Source: Capitulum mitella
Taxonomy: Eukaryota > Arthropoda > Thecostraca > Pollicipedomorpha > Pollicipedidae
DNA length: 64,000 nt
Assembly: GCA_030062745.1 (NCBI GenBank)
Contig: CP099847.1
Span: 2,650,304-2,714,303, forward strand
Direction of reading: 5' to 3'
Shown here one piece after another: positions 1 through 12,303 of the stretch (positions within the stretch are counted from its first letter, which is position 1; the number at the start of each line of letters is the position of its first letter). The notes under the pieces were generated by a model that did not search any database, was not told the DNA's origin, and saw only the letters and a list, made by a program, of their open reading frames with translations. The translations under genes were made by a program, and so were the position numbers.

Positions 1-2520
1 GCAACCCATTCTGGTCAGCGCTAATTGGAAATCGACATGGCGATCTGTAACGAAAACGCTAACGGCCGCCGCCGGAGCGGTCACGCTGAATGCAGATGAC
101 GTCATCGGCCTGCTTGCCGGGCTCCGTTGGGCCGGGGGTGGGGCCCGATTGTCAACGCCCGCCGTATTTTGTACTGTCTATTGTGTGTGCTGCATTTAAG
201 CTATGTTTGGAAAGGCCTCCAAACACCACGAACTTTGGCAAATGAGCTTGTTTTCTTCCGTAATACGTGAATTAAAGCGGCTTTGAGACAGCGTTAACAT
301 TTCGTAAATCTCCAGTGTATCAGTGGACGCGTGGCCATAAGTATCTAGCTGTTACACTAGAAACAAAGTTTTTAGGTCATTTTAGCCCCTCAAAAAATGA
401 GACATTTTGATGCGTGACCATGAAAGTATCCGATCATAATCACTGCAGTTACGTGGCAGCATAGACCAGTTCATCGAAGGAGATATAACGGAGTATAGAT
501 CACACCTTGTTTTTTAGTTGCTGAACAAAGTCGAGATGAAAGTGCCATATCTGTATATTTGTTTGAAAGCAGCAGGTTTGGAAGAATATGCAACAAAAGA
601 TTTGTCTGTATTCAGAAATGTCTTTGAATGGCCCATTTTTCCCCTTTGTCCTGCCAAATATTGCATCACAGAAAAAGGGTCCATCCATTATTACCTAGTT
701 TTTCCGCATAACATGTTGCAGCACCTGTCCTCTTTTCTCTTTTGTCTAACTGGTCATCCTGGATCCTGGGTCCTGCCCTACACGCATGTCCGATCGTTTT
801 CGACTGGGAGGGTAAATCGGTGCTCACCCCTCTCCCCCGGGTAACGCGCCGACTGGTGCGGCGCACCGGCTCAGGTAACGTGACGACGGCGGTGTGTCGC
901 TGCCGTCGTCGGGTGAGCGTCGGCTCGTGGCGCAGCCGGTCCGCATTGTCGACCACCCAGTCGGAAGATCAGATAACATTCATCGCCGGCCGGCGACTTA
1001 GTTAGTTCCGCTCGGTGCGGACAGGTGGCGACGCGTCGTTTTGTCCGCCGCCATTGTACGCGGCCGGTCCGGGCGCATGTACGAAACGGCCGGTCATTGT
1101 GATCGCTCCGGTCGAAGTGCGCCGACAATTATCGTCGGTGTCGACGACACGGGCTAGATTGGATGACATTTTGAACGATTCAGCTTTTTGTCCGGCGAAA
1201 CGTTTAATTGTCCTGTATGTTTCTGGAATGAAGCCTTTGGCATGTCAAGGGAACTACAAGAGCGGTTCTGTTGAGGACGCATGTTATTTATCTTGAAGAC
1301 TATTTTCTCAGTGGCGACTTGTCATCCAATGGACAAGCCAGCAGTATCGCGATATGAATTTCATTTCTTAAAACAGACCTCGTAAGCAATGAATCACTAT
1401 ACAGAGCATCTCAGCAAAATAGTATATGCGACGATATTTCATGCGTTAAGCCCACATCTCCCAGAAATATCGCATCTGAGTTCGATTTAGCGATATTGGC
1501 GTAATTTTGGGAAGTTATGGTGGGATACGCCAACTGACCAATGCTCCGGCGATAGGATTCCCTTGTGATGGATCGTGGCTATCTGGGCCGCTGCAGCATT
1601 TCCTACAGGACTTCGGGAATCCCCAGTCAGAAATTGAGTCAATTACGAAAGGCTTTGCTCAGCAGATGATAGGAACACGCCCAAAAATGAACCTGAGTTC
1701 ATCAGCTCAGCTCTCATCTCCTGCGAGAGAACTTGTCAGCTGAAGTAATGAGACATGTAAAATTGGATACGTTTAGGCGTTTTCGAAGACAACCGTCACC
1801 ATTTCAAAACAGATAAATGAGCAACCAGAGTGACGTCTGTATCATGACTGGCGATCCCAGGGGTGGGAGGTGGGGTCTGGACCCCCAAAATTCAGGGATT
1901 TTAACATTAGGCCTATGATAATCACTGGAAAGAAACGGTCTGAAAACCCGTGTGGACCCCCCAACAGGGACGCAGCCGGAATATTCTTAAGGGGGTCCGA
2001 AGCTCATTGTGGACTGAAGTTATACGAAAACCCCCTGTTGAGAAAATGAAATGTGATGATTTTCGCAAAACTCCGGGTTTAAGGGGAGGCCCCCCCCCCA
2101 ACTTTTGGCTGCACCGGTGCTCCCGAATATTTCTCGGAAACCTCCAGGCATGGTTTGTATGCTGTGAATAAAAGCAAAATAGGTTTCTCAATAAATCACT
2201 GAACAGTGAATAACGTTTAGTCAACTCTAACGTTTCATCACTTTACTCCTTACGTCCACTCGAAATAAATGGAAAATAATTTACTGACTGGCTTTAACCA
2301 GGCTCCTAAAGTATTCGGCTCAATATGAAATGTCGCTGAGGTCCAAAATAAAGGTGTTGTTGCCGGTATTCTGGAGCATTGCTTGAGTCGGTCGTGTAAA
2401 GACCAGATTTCAACAGCATTCGACGGGCTGCAATTGACTTGACCCGAGGACCCTCGCCTCGCGCTGCAGTCGTGTTAGCACCGCCGTGGTGTCAGCGAAT
2501 CCTTTCCTTCTTCGTTTCAG

Positions 2521-2655
2521 TGCTGGGTCAGCAGCAGCGGTTTCGAGTTCGTCCGTCCAACGTCAGCGTGGTCGAAGGAGACAGCGCCATCTTACGCTGT
2601 GAAGTCCATCATCAGGTCGGACAGCTCCAGTGGGCGAAGGATGGATTCGCTCTCG
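2521..2655 (+). CDS. sns: sns exon: first half of Ig1
   Basis: Follows a strong acceptor (pyrimidine tract then cag at 2518-2520) and ends at a gtaagg donor. It enters needing two bases of a codon and leaves in phase 1. It encodes QQQRFRVRPSNVSVVEG, the mature N terminus typical of nephrin/Sns/Kirre proteins, with an N-V-S glycosylation sequon. The first Ig1 cysteine is in LRCEV and the B/C-strand signature is LQWAKDGFALG. The reading frame stays open upstream to an ATG at 2439, so read-through from 2439 as an alternative first exon cannot be excluded, but the acceptor is better evidence. Confidence 0.9.
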
Positions 2656-5600
2656 GTAAGGCTCGCTTCAGAATGAAAGCTGGGGATCAGAATCGCTCTA
2701 AGGTACATTCCTATGTTTACAGCCTCCTACCTTGCCGTGCTTTTGCCGTGATCAGATTAAAAGAGAAATCTCCGGATACATTACGTGGCACCTGATGACA
2801 CGAACCAAAAATTACATTAATAATATTTGGCTCACCAGCATGCACCTAAATGTCCACATCAATAATCGAAATAATAACCTTAACAGTCATTTGGTGAAAG
2901 CGCAGCAATTAAGCACCACGAAGTCTTGGATTCTTCGTTAAAGGGAAAACGGGCAATATCGGCTTGGATTATTTGTGTGTTAACCCGGCACCCCTCAGGC
3001 GTCACCCTGAAAGTAAACGCCTGGGGGGGGGGTCAAGTGGGGCGCCTCTCGGTTTTTCGTGAATAACTTCTGAACCGTTAGAAACATCCCAACCAAACTT
3101 TCAGTATCTGTCTATAAATCAATTTTACATATTTTGGCATCAAAACCATTTCCATGCTAGATGCAGGCCATGGAGATATGACGTCATGAAGGAACCCTCG
3201 CATGCATGTTTTCGCCTGTTCGTTTTGTGATGCGAACATGCTTTGTTTATTTCATAATGCTCGGAATATAATGCATGGATTATTTGGATTTACATAGGAT
3301 ACGGTTTCCAAAAGGATACACAACCAAAACACGTCAACATTAGAGTTCATGCTGGGTCACATGAACGATGACAATTGGACTGATTTGCATTGTAGGTGAT
3401 AGAAGTGGTTGCCGCTGATCTTTCCCATCGTTCAAGGCAGACAAGCAAATCTATATGCGCCTCTTAGCAAGGTTCTTTTAATGCAACGTGAGGTCATGTC
3501 AGGTCACGTCATGGGTTGATGTCAAAACGAAATGAAATCCAACATTGTCTGTGGAAGATCGTTCAGAAGTAGCACAGAGCAATCATTGTTCCTCGTCAAA
3601 AAATGAAAGATGACTGCCTGTCCTGAACTGGTTTGACCTTGACCAGATAAGGAGCAGACAGAGCTGATTTAATCATCACGAGGTATCATTTCACTTCTGT
3701 ACTTGACGCAGTTAAGAACCCCAGCAGATAACTATAGCTCTTTGTGAGGAAGGGTAATGCAGCCTTATCTCACCTGGCCTATAATAACCTTGACCGGATG
3801 AAAAACAATTGATGTAAAACTGGCCATTAAAAGGTTCCACTTCCATCCTATTTGTCACGTGGATCAAAACGGCTGAGAGTAGGTACTGATCTTTGGTATG
3901 TTAAGTATGATCCGTATTTCACCTGACCTAGGCTGACCTTGATCCAACATTTTTACATTTTGGCATGCCCCTAATGCAGAAGATTGTGGCGTTTCGTTTG
4001 ACACCCAATTGAGGGCTCGAAGACCAGTATTGCCGATGATATGTGTACGAACCGATGCGAGTTTTCCGACGTCGTGTTATACGTTTTGTGTGACCTGTGG
4101 CATCATCAGTCACGTGACCAGGGTTAGCATAGTATTTTTTGAGTCTTAGGACTCAAGGCTATCGACTGGTGGTAGACCGGTTCAGGCCTGACGATTAGAT
4201 CCCGAGATACCAGAGGGTGGCCTTTTTTTGACACGCCCCAGGAGGTCGCGGGTATAAAAGCACGCCAGGCGGTGCCGAGTTAAGACATTTAAAACTTCCC
4301 TCAGCCAGTCTTCAAACGGGTACGGCACTTCTCAGTTACTCTCCACCTGCAATGGCATCTGACTTGACCTCCGCGCGATATGAGGACAGTGAGCTTATTC
4401 CGGCGCGTCATCAGGGGCCTCGCAGTCAGACTTCCCAGTCTCGGTGGCGCCATCGATGCGCCAGGCTTCATGAAGCCGAACACCTCGTACAGAGCCAGAC
4501 CTGATTCTCTGTGGACTCAGACGTCAGTTAAAGCCACGGCGCCGACAGACGCCGTGGCTTTAATTGGCCTCAATGGCCTCACTGGAATACGGTGAACGGC
4601 TTCAAAGACAAGACCGTACCCCCTCCCGACCGGTGGGGGGGGGGGGGGCGCCGGTCCGCCCTCACACTGCCTTAGTCCTCTATCTCCTGCCGCCCGTTCG
4701 GCAGAAAGGGCTCCCATCGCGACATAAACTCGTCCAGAACTTTGATCCGGTCTCAGCGTCAGCGTCAGCGCCAGCGCCAGTGGCCTGCCGACCGCTGGGG
4801 ACAGACGTGAGGACAGCCAGTTTTTGGTCCGGCTCAGCTTTGGAAGAAAACAACAGCTGTGTGGGTCTCTCTGTATGGGTCACCCGCGCCGTTTGCCTGC
4901 GGCAATTCGACATCGGCAGACGGAAATGGTCCATCCTGGCCGAGGCTGCCCGGTTCCAACTGCCCGATTTTCAACTGTTCCTCATGTCGACCACACACCG
5001 CCGCGGCCGAGGCGGAGCGCCGCCATATTTGAATTTGGTAGCGGGCGCGATACGACGGGCCCTTCGATAGCACACCCGATCAGCGTATCAGTGATGCATG
5101 GGGCCATACAGTGTAAATAATGGCCCGCGAAACCTCCCCGGGAGCTTACATTTTTATGCAATGACTGGCGCCGGCCGTATCGGGGGACGGCGTCCCGGCG
5201 GCAGAAATCGCCGCGGGCGGTCCCCGGTGCCGGCCTCCAGGCGACGTGACGTCACGTTTGAAGGGAGTGGCGGGCTGAAGTTGACCGAGGTCGGCAGCCG
5301 GAAGGCGTCGTTTCGGCCGGCTGGGGCGCGGAACCAGGCCAGCGCTTCGAGCCGCGTGGAGCTTCTTACGGGCAGATTGGTCGGTTGGACGCTTTTGTTG
5401 AGGTGGAAGGACGGAGTTTGGGACGCCTGGGATAGCAGATGAACGACGCAAAACCTGGACGTCTTGAGACCAAGTGACTGGCCCATCATCCTGATCGAGT
5501 GGAGATGAAACTAGCTGTTTTTCCTGAAAATGCTTGACGGAGTCGTTTGTTCATGCCTAAACGCATCCTGCAATGTTCGTTTTTCATGAGAACGAAAAAG

Positions 5601-8429
5601 TGTACTCTTCAGACATTTCTGTTTCCATTTATTCGACACTAAATTATTAATGGGTATAACATTTCCTAAAATTTTAGGTTATATAGCGGAAATTTCTTTT
5701 GCGCTATGAGTAACAAAAGTAGATTGTTTTCATGGTGACGTTGCAGAAGTAGCCTGGGGTCAAGATGACACGACTGGTTAGGTGGCGTCGCAAAGAGGAC
5801 GAAGACCGGAGCACAGCTTGTGTCCAGCACCAGCACCGGGAAAGAACTTTGACGAGATAGTTCTTCCCAGAAAGGCCTTTCTCATTTTGCCCAGCCGTGC
5901 GCATGCAAAATAGACATACTGTAAGTTTGTTGGCTATGCCATTGCAGATCTTCGCAGACTGTTCTTCAGCAGGGATCTGCGACATGATCCAGCCTCGTGG
6001 CATTTTTATGTGTAAACTCACAGATATTGTACGCCTTTTTGTATTTCTGTGCCACAATATCTAAGTACGGAACATTTCGAATAATGTTGACTCCCGAAAC
6101 AAATATTTTACTTTCGCTTTTGGAGTATTTAACCCGTCCCCGACGGGGGGCAGTTAACTGCCCCCTAAGTTTTTTTTTAGATTGCAAGAGAACGAACAAA
6201 CACAGAGTCACGAAACTTCGTGTACCTTTTGCTACATCAATTTTACGTCTTGTGTCAAAATTTTGACCTCAGGTCACGTCAGGTGCCTGACCTAGATGAG
6301 GTCAAACGGACCCATGTCAAAAAACGTTTAGCGTTCTCTAACTTTTTCGCAAAACGAGATATCTCAATAATACTTTCAGGGATTAGTAAACGTGGTAGAT
6401 GCAACAAATAAACTATCTCAGATTTTTCGGAATTTTCCGGGTCATTGACCTAAGGTCAAGCCCATTTTTAAGACATGTCGTTTTTTCGGAAAATGACGCA
6501 GTATTTCATAACATTTTTTAGTGTGGAGTGAAGCAGACATCTAGTTACCGTCATTGGGCAAAGTATCAATGACTTCCAGCCATTGACCTGAGGTCAGGTC
6601 ACGAATAACTGTAGTGGGCCAAAATGTACCACCGTCAAAACCGACGATGAATTACTCAGAATGGGTAGAAAATGGCAGAACTAGCTTGCACAGACGTAAG
6701 TAATACGAGGAACCTCAAAAAGTTTGAAAAAGTAGCATATTTTGCAAATAAACAGGCTCTCGCGAATAAAGCTCCGCCAGTTCTGTAGATTGGTAACTAA
6801 TGAATTTTTCCAAAATTTAAGCATGAAAAACCATCGCAAGAACCTCTAAGATCAATAACATATACATAGATCGTCTTTTTTCGCAAAAGTAAAGGAACGC
6901 TAAAATCACTTCCCGTCATTCTTTTAGTGCATACGGCAGCAGCGCACGCCTAGCAGCTGCCGCGAGAAATGCCGTGTCTTTAACTCAACGTTTCGAGGTA
7001 TATATTGAACAAATCTGGGAAATTAGGTGTGTATCGGCATCCGCGGACCTTTACTTGTGCGCTGGTGCCTTTACCTAAGCGTTTTTAGTCACAGCCCTTG
7101 AGATTCAGGCCATTTCTCGGTCTCATGCAGTCGGCTATGAGAAAACATATATATGGGGCGTAAATTGCTTACATATTATCTAAAAGCTAAAAATGAGACC
7201 GGTTTCGAGCTCTTCTCATCACAAGCTTTCTAACGGGGTGCTTATTTTTATCGTGCAACCAACCGTTCGTGAGTTAGAGGGGGGGGGGCCGTCAACTGCC
7301 CCTTCCCCCAGTCGCCCGTGTTCGAAACGGACCGACGGTCGTGCGCGGGTTAAAATGCTGAAATTTATCTAAAATTGGCTGACGTCAAGGACGCAAGATG
7401 TGGGGGTAGCTTGGCAGCCGTCCTCCTCCAACTTTTTGAAAACTTAACATTGATCCCATGGGCGTTGACTGGAAAACTGAACTTCTGCGCCCCTGGCAGA
7501 AGTGGCAGTCTATGAAACAATGACCAACGACGCGACATTACGTTTTTCAGGATATTCACGTCTATTACCCGGTTACGCAAGATACCGTATGCTGGGCGAC
7601 CCGGGGTCAGGAGTTCATGACCTGGAGATCACCAACATGACCCTGGATGACGACGGCCGGTTCCAGTGCCAGGTCTCCCCCAACCGGGGTCAGACTGCCA
7701 TCAGAGCGGACGCCTTCCTCACCGTGCTCGGTAAGTGCCCGTCCAAGGCCCGGGGCGCTCCGTCACCCCGCCGATTCGGCGTGGACGTACCGGGACGTAA
7801 AATCCGGCTCCAGATCGCCAGCCGCCTGCGGCAGACGATAGCCGCTCGGCAGTCGCGGGCGGCAGGCATGCCGGTCGTCGCCGTCACCCGGCGCCGCCTC
7901 TATTTCTGAACGGAGGTAAGTTATGTCGCGTCGACGGAAAATTCCCGAAGAAGCCAACTCTGACAGGAAGCACCGCGAATCTTCCGTGGAGCCATCAACC
8001 GCTGCTTAAATCTAACTGAGACATTTGTCCGGCTCGACTTTGGATCCGGCAAGTTATCCATGTCCGCGATGCTGCCCCTGCCTGATGCAGTGATCTGTCT
8101 TCGAACAGCGGTGGTTGTTCCTGGCATCGCAAGAAGCCGAGCTGACCAGAGTTCGCGGGCTTTATTTTCGATATGTTATCGCCATTCTTTGAGTCAATCT
8201 CTTGGTTCATTCCGATAAGACTTGCAATGTAGTTTAAGGCCAGTTCCACAGTCTTGGCTGCTGTTGGCTTGACCAGGCGCTTTCTTTGAAGAAGGAAGAC
8301 TGGTCTTTTTTGCTCTTTACAATAAAATAAAAAGTATTACTTTGCAGTTATTATCTATCATAATTACTTCTTATTTGCTCAGCGATAATGCTATATTACA
8401 AAACATGTATTGCTGTTGATAATAACAAT

Positions 8430-8490
<61 letters not shown>

Positions 8491-8515
8491 CAAAGGCAAC
8501 AACAACAACAACAAC

Positions 8516-8552
<37 letters not shown>

Positions 8553-11500
8553 TCATTATACGCACGGATGTCCAGCATGAACGTTGACAAAATATCGGAG
8601 AGTTCCCCGCAGGATCGTCGCTTTAGCACCGTCACCTTGTCCGAGGATCCCCGGCAGGACCGTCCTCCCCGTCCAGAGCCCGCCAGGAGGACAGAGGGTC
8701 CGCCCAGAGAGCTGTGTCAGAGCGGCCCCTCTGTCGGAGACAGTGGGCAGGATCGGGCTCTCGCCGGCCGGCCGCAAACCTCGGGCGGGCCTGTCCGCGC
8801 TGTCCTCCCCGTATACCGGCGACCGCCTGGCCCGCATTCTTCGCCTAATGTAGAACAGCCGGCCGCCGACTAATGCTTTGATACGGGCCCCAATCGGCCG
8901 TCGGTAATTGGAAGGCGTACCGTAACGGTTGGGCCGTCATTAATATCGCTACTAATTTTTCAGCCGCGACATAGTACGTTCTGATCCACGTGGCATCTCT
9001 GTAAACACGGCGGCTAGTGACGCGTTCAGGAGCAGAATCGATCGGAGACCGTATCCCCAGGTCCAGACGCGTGCCGCCCAAGCACGTGCCTCGCGCCGGG
9101 CAGGGTCGCTTCCAACACGTTCTCGAACTTCACCCGTCCAAGAGCAATTGAGCAGATGCGCCTTCGCGGCTGAAAATGCCGGCGTTGACCCGTTACGCCT
9201 TTGGGCGACCCCTGAGCCTCAAATCAGCGGGAAATGTCGAGGAACACGGCGAACTGGCGTAACATTGGCCGCATTACGCACCGCGAAGTGGCGGCTGCGC
9301 CAGAATTGCCCGGAGAAATGTCAGACTTCAAAGGTGCTCAGTGGTCAGGCTATTTCTGGCGGCTCCTGGGGGCGGATTTTAGCGGAGTCACGCCCGTGCC
9401 AATCTGCTCTAATGGCGCGATTCGTGTCGGATACCCGCAGATCCCCGTGGAATATCAATCGCTCCTCTCGAGCGTTTGCGGGGCCTCGATTTCAACGTGC
9501 TGAGGTGCCCAGGCTCGAATTACCGCGGAAATAATAAACAACAATCTGGACGTCTCACGAGCAACGTCAACGAACCATAATAGGCGCAGGGCTGTTCGTG
9601 GTGCGTCACGGGCTGCAAAAGTATGCTTCATGAAAGAAAAGTACGCATTAATTCAAAATATCCCACCAATGGTTGCTGATACATTTCGTCACTTCTTTTC
9701 TTGAATTAAAGTTTCGCGATTGAGACCCAAAAGTTTGGCAGGACAAATTGGAACCAGAAGGCAACTTCCGAGTCTATTTCCGCCACGCCTCCTGGGAACC
9801 GACGACGTGCCTCCGCCTGTCTTCACCTTCTCTCGTGCATTTCTACGGACCTTACGTGGCCGAAGATCCATAGATCTGCATCATTCCGACGGAATTAGAG
9901 TCGAGGGATGAGTCAGAGGCTAAGCTCCTTTTCAGACACTCAGCTGGAGCACTACTTCTTGCCAATGCCGTCATCTGACAGAGTCGGCGAGGCTTCCGTA
10001 TTAAAAAAAACGTGTTCCGACGAGTGCCGTCAGAAACGTAGAAACACCCAGAAAAGTGGGGGAGGGAACCAGAGACGCTTTCCCCCATAGGGCTGATGTT
10101 AACACGCGCAGTGGAAGGGGGTCTTGTTGTGCCCCCCCCCCACCTGTTTTTCCTGAATATCCCAAGAACAGATCGGAACAGTGGTTGCTGCTACTTGGTG
10201 ACCTTTATGGCAATTGAATAACTCGTGGAATGACGCAGAAAAATCGGAAATCGGCCGGAAATTTTTTTGAAGTTTTAAGCATTTGAAGTCAGGCAAACAT
10301 GACGAAAACGACGATTGTCGCTGACAAATGGGAACTTTGTGAAAGAACCAGCGTTCTACTTAACACTACCGTTTGAACACAACCAGGCGACGCCATTCAG
10401 GCATAAGTGATGGATGTACCAAGACCACAGCCAGGGCCAATAAGGGTCAGGGTCATCAAAGGTCAAGGTCAAACAGCTTGTGGCCTGATCCATATTTGCT
10501 TTGTAACATGTCAGTTTGTATGAAATATGCATTCAAAGCCCTCATAAAAACACGTGTGCACACACTGATGCGCTTACATATACCATAGTTTGTAAAGGTC
10601 AAGGTCATTCAAGGTCAAGATCAAATATCTCGTGAACTGGCCCAGATTTGTTCTGCGACATGTCGATTTGTATGGAATATGCATTCAAAGACCCTCATAA
10701 AAACACGTATGCGCACATGGGTACGCATATATATTTAGACATATATACCAGAGTCATTTCAGGTTAAGGTCATCAAAGGTCAAGGACAACTTTTTGTGAC
10801 CTGGTCCACATTTGCTTTGCAATATGTCGATTTGTATGAAATATGCATTCAAAGACCCTACTAAAATTCGTTTGGCACATTGATACCCACATGTATATAC
10901 ATATGTACATATGCGTACATACATAAATATAAACGCTGGAAGTGGCCAAATGTACCGATGTTGGCTATCTGCACTGAAAATACGTCAAAAGATACATGTT
11001 GCGCCATTATTTACTCCCAAACTGTGTGTCCCGTGTTGTTCGAAATCTGATCTGCAAAAGATGGAAAAATGACGCCATAGGTCAATGACCTGACATAACT
11101 TTGAGCCAAAATCCCTAATCAAGACGCCAGATGAATGGAAATTGTCGCATTCCACGTTTCAACGGCAAACACCCTTTTCCCGTTTCGTTCAAAAAGTTGT
11201 ATGGAATGGCCTGTACGGGCCGAGAAAGTGTCCAAAGTTGACCTTTTCCATCCCATTCGACCTCGAAAATATTGATCCAGAGTCATGAAAATTGCACACA
11301 ATGTAAATCGTTATAGCCCTACTCTGTCCATAAAATTTCATGTCTCTAACTTTTTCTTTTTCCGAGATCGAAAGGGGGGGGGGCACTTTCTCCTTCCAGT
11401 GCGCGTTAGCGCGAAACCCCCTTCCACTGAGGGGTTAAATTTCCAAAAAGTGGGGGGCATACCCTCTGTTCCTACGCCCATGGGTGACGTGGTCGCGGCG

Positions 11501-12250
11501 TGAAATATTTTAGACAAAGACAGCATTGTCTGAACCTATTCAAAGCTGTTTCGTGTGGAACACGGTAGAGAGCTCGAAAATATCCTTCCTACTTGCAGGC
11601 AGGAAAGAATGCCCTTGTCACCGACAGGTCGTCCCTTCACGATTTCTGCTCTACAAAAAAAGAAAACGGAATCGCCAGTTACGGCTACTTTGTTTTTTAT
11701 GCCGATTCACGTCGCCAAATGTGTTATTTGGTAGTTTGTCTTAGTTTGCCCAACGATCCAGACGAAACAAATATCATAAAAATTACGTTATGAATGAATC
11801 GTGGTCGTTTCCTCACATCATTGTACAATGGTCAAGGAATGGCAGCAAAGCCGTTTTGGAGAACAGCTTTAATCCCCAGGATTTTGGATGTCCTGACCAG
11901 CGAAGGCTGCTATCACCCATTAAGTGTCATGATTTCCAATCGTTTTCAGTGAAGCCGAAATCTGTTCGCGCCAGCTCAACGGCGAGGGCTCCAAGGCCGG
12001 GCTTGTACGAGGTTAGGGAGGGCACTCCGCTGACTCTGAAATGTGACGTCACTGGTGCCAGGCCCGCCGCTAGCATTCAGTGGCAACGAAACGGCGTCGA
12101 TATTCAGCCAGGTGAGGACCACAATCGTGCAGCGAACTAAGCACATTTCGACATCGACCGCCGCGAAAAATTATCCAGGAAATGAAACCAGCTGGACCGT
12201 GAAACCTATGCCAATGTGGAACCATCAACCGGGAAAACAAGTTATATATA

Positions 12251-12303
<53 letters not shown>

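Larger units (their letters stand above)
2656..7550 (+). other. Intron 1 of sns
   Basis: GT-AG intron of 4.9 kb with no coding signal. It holds two TTAA-type non-autonomous elements (2984 to about 4123, and 6133-7349), a perfect TATA-box sequence at 4253-4260, a 14-bp perfect hairpin at 4528-4563 and a GC-rich island at about 4620-5430. The short open frames in the island have no recognisable domain and I take them as chance. Confidence 0.8.
7731..11949 (+). other. Intron 2 of sns
   Basis: GT-AG intron of 4.2 kb. It contains an AAC/AAT microsatellite at 8420-8551, GC-rich islands at about 8580-8880 and 8990-9540 with embedded TAATTGG and CATTAATA, and a 1.3-kb TTAA element at 10103-11434. 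No exon-like frame with splice sites and Ig motifs was found. Confidence 0.8.

Noticed and set aside
1860-2110. G/C-tract-rich stretch with ggggtctggaccccc, possible mobile element
   Set aside because: No terminal repeats, target duplication or second copy found in the window.
2439-2520. ATG at 2439 as the start of sns
   Set aside because: The hydrophobic stretch is broken by charged residues and a strong acceptor lies at 2520, so a spliced upstream signal-peptide exon is more likely.
8371-8873. Long poly-Asn, poly-Leu, poly-Ile and poly-Val frames
   Set aside because: They are translations of the AAC/AAT microsatellite in all frames.
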